From NCBI GenBank assembly GCA_025056955.1, contig JANWYL010000132.1:1-8169 (forward strand): 8,169 nt of DNA, given 5' to 3'. How positions within the stretch are numbered: the stretch's first letter is position 1; every line of letters begins with the position of its first letter. Shown piece after piece: positions 1 to 6,963 of this stretch. A program made the position numbers and the translations under genes. Origin of the DNA: Sandaracinaceae bacterium. Lineage in GTDB: Bacteria > Myxococcota_A > Polyangia > Polyangiales > Sandaracinaceae. The notes under the pieces are model-generated. The model ran no database searches. It was not told the origin of the DNA and saw only the letters and a program-made list of their open reading frames with translations.

Positions 1-1938
1 AACGGAAAAGAGGGTACATGGGCTGATTCCCTCACTTGTTCCTCCTCGCTCAACTACAGAGTTCCCTTTCGAAAAGCCTGGGAGCAAAGCCACTCCCCAC
101 CCATCCATCATCCAAACACCAGCGGAAAAATCGCCCGATCGAATTTGAATCCTCCCCCTTCCACCGCCACGGCTCCGCACGATTAGCCACACATTCCACT
201 GGCTGGGGCTCTGTTGGGAGAAGACGCAACCATGCTCGAGATCGCCCATTTCAGGCGGTTGCGCACGCAAGAAGGCAAGCCTATCAACTCTGAGAAGACC
301 TGCGCCAACTCTTGGATCAAACACTTTATCTGTGAGCTGTGCAGCGGTGGCAGCAAGGAGCGAAAAATCCGAACGAGTTCCTGGAGCCACACCTCGAGCC
401 AATGCCAATGCACCTCCAACGATTGCGGCAGAAATTGAGGTACCTGCCATCGCCACTCGCCCCTCGCCCCTGCGAAGGCGGTGAAATTGCTCCCCTTTTA
501 CTATCGCACCTTTTGCGCTTGGATCCAGATCGCTCGAGAGTGCAACCACAACCCATCCCCCTGGTGCAACGATGGTTGGAATGGGTAAACCATCTACCCG
601 TGGGCCGCGTGATGAAAAAAGGGCACGTTCGACTTCATCACCCGCAACATCTGCCTCCCCTCCCTTGCTATAAGCACCAACCGAAATCACCTTCTCGGCA
701 GTTGCTGGAATCCTCACTTCATGGTGAGGGTCAGGTTGAATGAAGCGAGGGTAAAAGCCGAATTCACCCAAATCAGCCCCAGAAATCCACGCATCGATCA
801 TTTCGCCCCCGTCCCTCTGCGACCAAATTTCAACTGCCCAAGTCCCTGCCGTAAGCTCACCTGTCAATCGCACTGAATGCCACCCATTTTTTTTTGTGAC
901 TTCAATGCGCACGGTGTTGGTTGAGTGCACTCCATCACCCTCAAAAATCGGCGTGGTCATTCCATTTGGAAGATAAAAGCGAAAAGAGTGCCCCCCTCGA
1001 ATCGCAAGTTGTATCCACGATGCATGCCTGCGCGATCCAGGAGAATGGAACTCAAGGTACCACGGACGAAAAGCAAAAGCAGCACCTCTTGCGTGAATCC
1101 CAAGCAATCCATCATTTCCAGAAGCTGCAACAATTGCAACTCCAAGGCTCACCAATTCGTTTAAAGCCTTTTCATACTGGCTGCTTCCGTCATGCGCACC
1201 ATCATGCCCACCCAAAGCAAGAAGAACAACAGTTCGCTCTGGTTGACTCACCCGAGGATCCGTGCAGAACTGTACGCCCCGAATCACGTCCATCGGCCAA
1301 AATCCTCCCGCTTTATCGTCAAAAGCATCAACCACGATGAGATCGGCCTCTGGTGCAACCCCAGCAAACCAACCAAAAGAAGATGAACCGGTTGCAGCGC
1401 CGTCTCCCGCAGCAGCAGATGCCACTGCTGTACCATGCCCCTGCCGGTCAACAACCACCTTCTCCCCCCGTGCAAGAGCCAGATCAACCTCCTCTGCTGA
1501 CCAGACAGCCCCTCCGTAACGCTCAAGATGGGGGTGAACCCCCCTAGGTGCCGCACCCATGTCCAGAATCCATCGAATCCTTGTCCTTCCGGTTGCATCT
1601 CTGAAGTCTTCATGAGTGGTATCAATCCCTGTATCGACGATGCATATCGTTGCACTCTTGCCCCTCCCCTCACTTCCCAATGCCCACGCGCGAGGCAAAC
1701 CAATATGCTCTCTCACAAAGCCGATCTGAGGACTCCATAGGCAAGGGTGCAACGCTCCCCTCTTGCCACAATCCCATCTGTTTTCATCGGAAACATTTTC
1801 TTGGGCCTGCAATTCGCCCTCGCCAAGCAAGGTGATTGCAATCAAAAGTGACATCATGATCACTTCAAAACAACCCCACCATCTTTGGGAGCTCCCCTCT
1901 TCCCAAGATGAACTGTAGATGACCTCCTCATTCTTCAC
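1..1938 (-). CDS. Secreted S8 (subtilisin-family) serine protease with inserted domain, 3' end outside window
   Basis: A continuous open frame of 646 codons runs off the left edge. Numbered from a GTG at 1938, the catalytic residues are D102 (IVDTGID), H168 (RQGHGTAVAS), oxyanion N275 (AASGNDG) and S501 (MAGTSISAA). An SSRGP motif follows at 442-446, with IVAPGG behind it. A hydrophobic stretch near residues 26-38 followed by LQAQE looks like a signal peptide, so the enzyme is probably exported. Only about 20 residues separate it from the catalytic domain, leaving no room for an ordinary I9 propeptide. About 120 residues (287-406) are inserted between the Asn and Ser motifs. They end in a DAWISG / RFIQPDP / IPATAEKVISVGAY run, as in Csp-like subtilases with a jelly-roll insertion (recalled, not searched). 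The Ser motif is atypical: GTSISAAIVGG instead of GTSMAAPHVAG. The start is uncertain: GTG 1938 has AGGGA 7 nt upstream, while ATG 1857 or 1854 would give a signal peptide without a basic n-region. The substrate is unknown. Confidence 0.9.
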   Translation of the reverse strand, partial: MKNEEVIYSSSWEEGSSQRWWGCFEVIMMSLLIAITLLGEGELQAQENVSDENRWDCGKRGALHPCLWSPQIGFVREHIGLPRAWALGSEGRGKSATICIVDTGIDTTHEDFRDATGRTRIRWILDMGAAPRGVHPHLERYGGAVWSAEEVDLALARGEKVVVDRQGHGTAVASAAAGDGAATGSSSFGWFAGVAPEADLIVVDAFDDKAGGFWPMDVIRGVQFCTDPRVSQPERTVVLLALGGHDGAHDGSSQYEKALNELVSLGVAIVAASGNDGLLGIHARGAAFAFRPWYLEFHSPGSRRHASWIQLAIRGGHSFRFYLPNGMTTPIFEGDGVHSTNTVRIEVTKKNGWHSVRLTGELTAGTWAVEIWSQRDGGEMIDAWISGADLGEFGFYPRFIQPDPHHEVRIPATAEKVISVGAYSKGGEADVAGDEVERALFSSRGPRVDGLPIPTIVAPGGWVVVALSSDLDPSAKGAIVKGEQFHRLRRGEGRVAMAGTSISAAIVGGALALARGVAPGTRSDFSLLAATAAQLTDKVFDPRVGAGLLRVDRLAFLRAQPPEMGDLEHGCVFSQQSPSQWNVWLIVRSRGGGRGRIQIRSGDFSAGVWMMDGWGVALLPGFSKGNSVVERGGTSEGISPCTLFSV

Positions 1939-1945
1939 GCTTAAA

Positions 1946-1950
1946 TCCCT
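1946..1950 (-). promoter_or_regulatory. Probable ribosome binding site for the protease GTG start
   Basis: AGGGA on the minus strand lies 7 nt before the GTG at 1938. It is the best Shine-Dalgarno-like match in front of any candidate start of this gene. The later in-frame ATGs at 1857 and 1854 have only a weak GAAGTG in front of them. Confidence 0.4.
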
Positions 1951-1980
1951 GTGCCATATCAACCGATCAACAACCAGTGA

Positions 1981-4842
1981 CTATGAAGGCACACCCTCCT
2001 GCGTTGCGTTCTTTCTTCTAGACCCAGGCTTTTGACCATCGGCCACAACGGATGACGACTCTGCTTGGGATAGGCGTGATTTTCTTCGTCGAGGAGAGGA
2101 ACATTCCGCTATCTGTGCGGAAGTTTCTTTCGTGGTGGATGAAGCAGATGCCGTTTTTGATTTTGATTTACCCTTTTTGCTCGTCTTTTGGCGAGGGGCA
2201 CCTTCCGCTTCGACTGCAGCGCGTCGCTCTTCGATCAAAGAAAGCGCATCCTCAAGCGTTATCTCGTCAACTGAAGAGGTTTTGGGAATGCTTACGTTGA
2301 TCTCTCCATCTGTGATGTATGGCCCATAGCGCCCGCTTTTTAAAACAATCATCCGGCCACTCGAGGGATCGCTCCCAAGCTCCCGGATAACGACACTCGC
2401 TGGTGAGCGGAGGGTGCGGCCCTTCGGTTGAGCAAAGCGAGCAAGCGCTTCTTCGAGAGTGATCGAAAAAAGCTGCTCGGGAGTATCAAGACTGCGGGTC
2501 TCCTCCCCTTTGCTGAGGTAAGGGCCGAATTTTCCAAGGTGCGCCACAATTTCCTTGCCATCGGGTGACTTCCCCACAACACGGGGCAGGGAAAGGAGCC
2601 TGAGTGCCTCTTCGAGAGTGATTGTTGCAGGATCCCATGGAGGCGCGATGGAGACAGTTTTTGGCTTCTCTCCATCAGTGCGCGGATCACCGAGCATAAG
2701 GTAGGAGCCATATCGCCCCGGACGAACGTATACAGGCAGGCCTGTCTCTGGATCGTTCCCAAGCCAACGCCCGCCCGAATTTTTGGCTTGCTCTAGAAGC
2801 TCGAGGGCTTTTTCAGGCTTAAGCTCATCAGGCGCGAGATCCTCGGGGATAGGAGCAGTGTCTTCACCGCGCTGAAGGTAAACACCAAAGCGCCCCACCC
2901 GCACCACAATGTCTTGTCCTTCGGGATCTTTTCCAATGGGGATCGTGTTGATTTCACGCGCATCGATGTCCCCCAGCTGTTCCGAAACCAATCGATGCAA
3001 GCCAAGCTCAAGCGCATGATGAGAAGAAGGATGCCCCTCTTGTGAAGCACCTCCATGCGATTGACCAAAATAGAAGCGCTCAAGCCAAGGAACCGGCTCC
3101 GTTTCTCCACGAGCAATGCTGTCAAGCCCGTCTTCCATGTGCGCGGTAAATGCGTAGTCAACGAGCGCAGGGAAGTGACGCTCGAGCAACGCAGTGACGG
3201 CAAAAGCCAAAAATGTCGGTACCAAGGCTTGCCCCCGCTTTGCGACATAGCCCCGCTCCTGGATGGTCGAAAGAATGGTCGCATACGTTGAAGGACGGCC
3301 GACCCCCAGCTCCTCAAGCTTTTTGGTGAGCGAAGCCTCAGTGTAGCGAGGAGGAGGCTGCGTGGTGTGAGATTTGGCTTGAACGTTGACACATCTCAGA
3401 AGCTGGCTCTCTTCAAGCTTTGGCAAATGTTTCTCTCGGCTTTCAAGCTCGGCTTCGGGGTCGTCCGAACCCTCAACATAAACCCGGAGAAACCCAGGAA
3501 ATTCAATTGTTAGCCCACTCGCACTGAATTCAGCAACACGACCATCTGGCAAAGCGCACCTCAACCGCACCGACACGCTTTCCCCACGAGCATCTTGCAT
3601 CTGCGAAGCGAGCGTGCGCTTCCAAATCAGTTCATACACTTTGGCCTGATCAGAATCGACTTCACCGCCAACTGCCTCAGGGTGCTTCCACTCCTCCCCC
3701 GCAGGGCGAATGGCCTCATGGGCCTCTTGGGCGTTTTTCACTTTGTTCACGTACTTTCGGGGAGAAGGAGGAAGGTACTCTCCTCCATACATTGACGAAA
3801 TGAGCTTGCGGGCTGTCTCGATGGCTGATTCCGCCAGGGTTGTCGAATCGGTACGCATGTAGGTGATGTACCCTGCCTCATAGAGGCGCTGGGCAGCTTT
3901 CATGGTGCGCTGGGCAGAAAAGCGCAATTTTCTTCCAGCTTCTTGCTGAAGCGTCGAAGTCATAAAGGGAGGGGAAGGGCTTCTGCGGTAGGGCTTGCGT
4001 TCTATCGAAACCACCTCGAGGGTCGCTCTCCGTAAAGCCGACGCAATCCGATTGGCCTCTTCTTCTCCCAAAACGATCACCCTTTGGTTTTGGGACTCGT
4101 CTTTGAGCTGACCACGCTCATCGAAGTCCTTGCCCGTCGCAACCCTGCGCCCATCAATCGCAATGAGTTCTGCCTCAAATTCGGAGCCTGGCTCGTTTTC
4201 TTTGACCAAAGAAACGCGCACTCCCGCATAGCGCGCCGGAGTGAAAGCCATCCGCTCTCGCTCGCATTCCACGAGAAGGCGCGTGGCCACACTCTGCACG
4301 CGCCCTGCAGAAAGACGAGGCATGATCTTTTTCCAAAGCACAGGAGACACTTCCCAGCCGTACAGCCGATCGAGAATGCGGCGGGCCTCTTGGGCGTTGA
4401 CCAACCTGCGATCAATATCGCGGGGGTTGCGCAAAGCCTCTTGAATCGCTTTGGGTGTGATCTCGTGAAATACCATGCGCCGAACAGGTACCTTTGGACG
4501 CAAAACCTCGGTCAGATGCCAAGCAATCGACTCACCCTCGCGATCCCCATCGGTGGCAAGGTACAAAGCCTCGGCCTGACTCAAAAGCTTCTTGAGTTTG
4601 GCAATCACTGCCTTTTTTTCTGGTTCAATCACGTAAATCGGTCGAAAATTGTTCTCTACATCAACCCCAAGCTTGCCTGCTTCCGTCCCTCGAAACTCTT
4701 CTGGGACTTCATCGGCACTTTTTGGCAAATCACGGATATGACCAACAGAAGACTCTACGATGAACTCAGACCCCAAATAGCTGGCAATTGTTTTTGCCTT
4801 GGCCGGAGATTCAACAACGACCAGTGACTTTCCGTGCGCCAT
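1981..4842 (-). CDS. topA: DNA topoisomerase I (type IA), zinc-finger-free form with repeat C-terminus
   Basis: This enzyme relaxes negatively supercoiled DNA by single-strand passage and acts on the chromosome. The 953-residue product opens with the TOPRIM domain (KSLVVVESPAKAKTIASYLG, residues 5-24). The Mg-binding TDGDREGES motif lies at 97-105, SAGRVQSVATRLL at 178-190, and the catalytic Tyr328 sits in GYITYMRTDST. HEAIRP (375-380) and GVGRPSTYATI (513-523) are further family hallmarks. No Cys4 zinc fingers are present. Instead there are four C-terminal repeats, each with a G[RK][FY]GxY core (about 650, 709, 770 and 837), then a Lys/Arg/Ser-rich tail from about 883. This architecture is known from actinobacterial and other zinc-less TopA enzymes. 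The ATG at 4842 is chosen because it places the conserved N-terminus correctly. The frame also stays open to a TTG at 4899, but that extension (CVFDIGFECFCFK) is unlike the family. No strong Shine-Dalgarno is visible. The protease gene follows after 42 bases. Confidence 0.98.
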   Translation of the reverse strand: MAHGKSLVVVESPAKAKTIASYLGSEFIVESSVGHIRDLPKSADEVPEEFRGTEAGKLGVDVENNFRPIYVIEPEKKAVIAKLKKLLSQAEALYLATDGDREGESIAWHLTEVLRPKVPVRRMVFHEITPKAIQEALRNPRDIDRRLVNAQEARRILDRLYGWEVSPVLWKKIMPRLSAGRVQSVATRLLVECERERMAFTPARYAGVRVSLVKENEPGSEFEAELIAIDGRRVATGKDFDERGQLKDESQNQRVIVLGEEEANRIASALRRATLEVVSIERKPYRRSPSPPFMTSTLQQEAGRKLRFSAQRTMKAAQRLYEAGYITYMRTDSTTLAESAIETARKLISSMYGGEYLPPSPRKYVNKVKNAQEAHEAIRPAGEEWKHPEAVGGEVDSDQAKVYELIWKRTLASQMQDARGESVSVRLRCALPDGRVAEFSASGLTIEFPGFLRVYVEGSDDPEAELESREKHLPKLEESQLLRCVNVQAKSHTTQPPPRYTEASLTKKLEELGVGRPSTYATILSTIQERGYVAKRGQALVPTFLAFAVTALLERHFPALVDYAFTAHMEDGLDSIARGETEPVPWLERFYFGQSHGGASQEGHPSSHHALELGLHRLVSEQLGDIDAREINTIPIGKDPEGQDIVVRVGRFGVYLQRGEDTAPIPEDLAPDELKPEKALELLEQAKNSGGRWLGNDPETGLPVYVRPGRYGSYLMLGDPRTDGEKPKTVSIAPPWDPATITLEEALRLLSLPRVVGKSPDGKEIVAHLGKFGPYLSKGEETRSLDTPEQLFSITLEEALARFAQPKGRTLRSPASVVIRELGSDPSSGRMIVLKSGRYGPYITDGEINVSIPKTSSVDEITLEDALSLIEERRAAVEAEGAPRQKTSKKGKSKSKTASASSTTKETSAQIAECSSPRRRKSRLSQAESSSVVADGQKPGSRRKNATQEGVPS

Positions 4843-5194
4843 GGCCCATGCACTTACTTTGAAACAAAAACACTCAAAACCAATATCGAAAACACACAAA
4901 GGATATCTTTTGGATTGTCTAGCTTCCTTTGGCCGTCAATCACCAAGAACCAAACCCTCCCTTTCTTTCATTGCTGCTCGAGCAAAAAAGCCATCAAAAC
5001 CAAACCTCCGCAAGGCAAAAAGGAAGGAATCGCTCTTCACCCCGCCTGTGCATCCCACGTTCATGGAAGGGCATGCAAAAGTGAAAGACACCCTGTGGCT
5101 TGCTGATGTGTTTCGCGATGTCGTCACGAGATGATGGCGATCAAATGAGCTCCACGTTCAATCATGTTGATGGATCAGTTGATGAGCACACGAT

Positions 5195-5222
5195 AGGTGA
5201 TGGCAAGAAGGTGATGGCAAGA
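5195..5222. repeat. Perfect tandem duplication of a 14-bp unit
   Basis: Two exact, directly adjacent copies of aggtgatggcaaga are present, at 5195-5208 and 5209-5222. The surrounding 100 bases are rich in gatg/tgat words, which suggests slippage-prone sequence. The repeat lies about 350 bases upstream of topA. It could be a pair of protein-binding sites or a simple replication-slippage product. Confidence 0.85.
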
Positions 5223-5419
5223 TGACACTTGCCGCCTGTTTCTGCACTGCTGATTCAGTGGCTTCTTATCACCTCTGAAAACATCAAGTCTTCCTCCATC
5301 TTCGGTTGAGCAACAAGGGAAAAGGTGTGTTTCTGCACAGAGCCAAACACCAAAATGGACCTCACTTCCTACATCGAATGTGCTCTGAAGAAGGGTAGCA
5401 CACGACGAATTGGTGCCTA

Positions 5420-5433
5420 CCACCCCTTGGTGG
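5420..5433 (+). other. Short hairpin followed by a T run
   Basis: CCACC, a CCTT loop and GGTGG form a 5-bp GC-rich stem. A run of six T (5443-5448) starts 9 nt after the stem on the plus strand. The gap between stem and T run is too long for a normal intrinsic terminator, and no plus-strand gene precedes it. Confidence 0.2.
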
Positions 5434-5468
5434 AAGCACATGTTTTTTGTCAATGCGCAAGGTCCCTT

Positions 5469-5485
5469 GCCCTAACCCCTAGGGC
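5469..5485. other. Short perfect inverted repeat
   Basis: GCCCTA and TAGGGC flank a 5-nt ACCCC loop, giving a perfect 6-bp stem. No T run follows on either strand, so it is not called a terminator. Its role is unknown. Confidence 0.3.
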
Positions 5486-5560
5486 TCTCTATTAGCAACT
5501 TCCTCAAAGAAAAGAGTGAGTACGGCCATTCATGCTTATTCCCTTGGTTGCATGGCTTTT

Positions 5561-5588
5561 CGTTGTGCTTTCCACCAGCTGCACAACG
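5561..5588. repeat. Perfect 8-bp inverted repeat downstream of the dehydrogenase gene
   Basis: CGTTGTGC and GCACAACG are exact reverse complements separated by a 12-nt loop. The element begins 124 bases after the dehydrogenase stop in the direction of transcription. On the minus strand the stem is followed by AAAA rather than T residues, so it lacks the usual form of a Rho-independent terminator. It could stabilise the 3' end of the transcript or be a protein-binding site. Confidence 0.5.
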
Positions 5589-5712
5589 CTCTCACCAACC
5601 ACCTGTCACAGCAACTTGCCCAACAACAATTTGCCCCACTTGAGGTGGTTGATCCCATCGTCTCAATTCGACCCAATCACCATGCCCATTCACCCTTTCA
5701 CAAAGAAACGCC

Positions 5713-6948
5713 TCATACCCCTCGCCATTTGGTTGCCTCCCATACTTTCCCAATTGCCAGTACATAGGCAGCCAAGCGCAAGGAACACCTGCGCCGCTTG
5801 GCTTCTTCCCACACCCTGTCAAAGGCCTGCCAAAGGATGCGGCGCAACTCTTTGTTAATCTGCTCTTCTTCCCAGTAAAAGTGCTGAAGGTTTTGCACCC
5901 ACTCAAAGTAGCTGACGGTCACCCCCCCAGCGTTTGCGAGAATGTCGGGAACCACTTGAATCCCTCGCTCGTGGAGGATCTCGTCAGCTTCTGGCGTGGT
6001 TGGGCCATTGGCCCCTTCAATGACAAAGCGTGCTCTGATCGTCTTGGCAATTTCCTTGGTGATGACTCCACCCACTGCCGCAGGAAGGAGCACATCGCAA
6101 TCCAGTCCAAGCAGGGCTTCGGCCTCAATCGGCTCTCCCCCGTCAAAGCCCCGCAAGCTCCCTGCCCGCTCCACATGTTCGAGCGCGTGGGCGATATCGA
6201 TCCCATCGCTGTTGAAGTAGGCCCCACCCAGGTCTGAGATGCCAACGATCTTGCATCCGCGTTCCGCCAGGAAGCGTGCAGCCCAGGAGCCCACATTTCC
6301 AAAGCCCTGAATGACAACGCGCTTGCCTGAAAGAGATTCGCCCAATCGGTTGAAGAGGGCCTCGAGAAGCTCAACACATCCTCGCCCAGTTGCTGAAATG
6401 CGCCCAAGCGAGCCTCCAAGCGCAACAGGTTTGCCCGTCACCACTCCTGGCCGATGACCGTGGTACTTCGCGTACTGGTCGAAAAACCAAGCCATCTCAC
6501 GTGGCCCGGTGCCCATGTCAGGGCCTGGAATATCGGTGTGGTCGCCAACAATGTCGTGAATTTTGTCAACAAGGGCTCTCGTCAACCGCTCCCGCTCTGC
6601 AACAGAAAGCCGCGCCGCATCCACTTGAATGCCCCCCTTGGCACCCCCAAAAGGAATCCCAACCAAAGCCGTCTTCCAAGTCATGAGCTGGGCCAAAGCC
6701 CTCACCTCGTCAGAGTCAACTTGAGGATGGTAGCGAATGCCTCCTTTGAAGGGCCCCCGGGAGTTGTCGTGTTGCACGCGGTAACCGATGAATGTTCCGG
6801 TTTTTCCATCATCCATGCGGATGTTGAGCTCAACACGCACCTCGCGATAAGGGGTTAGCAACTGCACCCACGCTTCTTGAGGCAGTTCCAACTCGCGCGC
6901 CGCCCACTCAAAATAGCGATTTGCATGTTCCAATGCCTCAGCGCCCAC
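5713..6948 (-). CDS. Glu/Leu/Phe/Val dehydrogenase family protein, most likely glutamate dehydrogenase
   Basis: The enzyme catalyses the reversible oxidative deamination of glutamate to 2-oxoglutarate and ammonia with NAD(P), in the cytoplasm. The product has 411 residues, usual for the small hexameric class. The N-terminal substrate domain has GPFKGGIRYHP (65-75, K68), TWKTAL (90-95, K92) and PFGGAKGG (99-106, catalytic K104). The catalytic Asp is D144 in PGPDMGTG. The C-terminal Rossmann domain carries GFGNVG (215-220), EGANGPTTPEA (311-321) and NAGGVTVSYFEWVQN (339-353). NAD versus NADP use cannot be assigned safely. The start is a GTG, fixed by a perfect AGGAGG 5 nt upstream. Fifteen bases separate it from the upstream prenyltransferase stop, so the two are probably one operon. 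Leucine or valine dehydrogenase is less likely, because those are shorter and differ in motif. Confidence 0.96.
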   Translation of the reverse strand: MGAEALEHANRYFEWAARELELPQEAWVQLLTPYREVRVELNIRMDDGKTGTFIGYRVQHDNSRGPFKGGIRYHPQVDSDEVRALAQLMTWKTALVGIPFGGAKGGIQVDAARLSVAERERLTRALVDKIHDIVGDHTDIPGPDMGTGPREMAWFFDQYAKYHGHRPGVVTGKPVALGGSLGRISATGRGCVELLEALFNRLGESLSGKRVVIQGFGNVGSWAARFLAERGCKIVGISDLGGAYFNSDGIDIAHALEHVERAGSLRGFDGGEPIEAEALLGLDCDVLLPAAVGGVITKEIAKTIRARFVIEGANGPTTPEADEILHERGIQVVPDILANAGGVTVSYFEWVQNLQHFYWEEEQINKELRRILWQAFDRVWEEAKRRRCSLRLAAYVLAIGKVWEATKWRGV

Positions 6949-6953
6949 TGGTA

Positions 6954-6959
6954 CCTCCT
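6954..6959 (-). promoter_or_regulatory. Strong Shine-Dalgarno fixing the GTG start of the dehydrogenase
   Basis: A perfect AGGAGG on the minus strand lies 5 nt before the GTG at 6948. It sits entirely inside the 15-nt spacer after the prenyltransferase stop, so the dehydrogenase can be translated independently from a shared transcript. Confidence 0.85.
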
Positions 6960-6963
6960 CTTT

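Larger units (their letters stand above)
4843..5712. other. Gene-less intergenic region between glutamate dehydrogenase and topA
   Basis: These 870 bases contain no open frame that I can recognise on either strand; the longest have no family motifs. The region must hold the end of the dehydrogenase transcript and probably the topA promoter. A TTGACG lies on the minus strand at 4934-4939 and a perfect TTGACA at 5448-5453, but neither has a convincing -10 box at 16-18 nt, so no promoter is called. A 14-bp tandem duplication, an 8-bp inverted repeat and two short hairpins are listed separately. I found no tRNA-like T-arm. It could hide a small RNA or decayed coding sequence, which the sequence alone does not show. 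Confidence 0.6.

Noticed and set aside
1284..1703. 139-codon minus-strand frame and several plus-strand frames over 1-1860
   Set aside because: All overlap the S8 protease frame, which carries the complete catalytic motif set; these are out-of-frame shadows.
4613..4619. A AAA AAG heptamer in topA (Glu75-Lys76-Lys77), like the dnaX slippery site
   Set aside because: A -1 shift would only give an early stop after roughly 27 codons and a useless fragment, and I see no stimulatory structure; this is most likely ordinary Glu-Lys-Lys coding.
4084..4827. 247-codon open frame on the plus strand
   Set aside because: It lies wholly antisense to the conserved TOPRIM and catalytic part of topA and has no recognisable domain; it is a shadow of the real gene.
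4799..5134. 111-codon plus-strand frame rich in Lys/Ser crossing the topA start
   Set aside because: It overlaps the topA 5' end antisense, has no domain or ribosome site, and its composition looks like non-coding sequence.
5175..5453. 92-codon minus-strand frame in the gap
   Set aside because: No family motifs, no ribosome site, and it spans the 14-bp tandem duplication and a hairpin; coding is not supported.
5448..5453. Perfect TTGACA on the minus strand as a -35 box
   Set aside because: No TATAAT-like hexamer is found 16-18 nt downstream, so it was not called a promoter.
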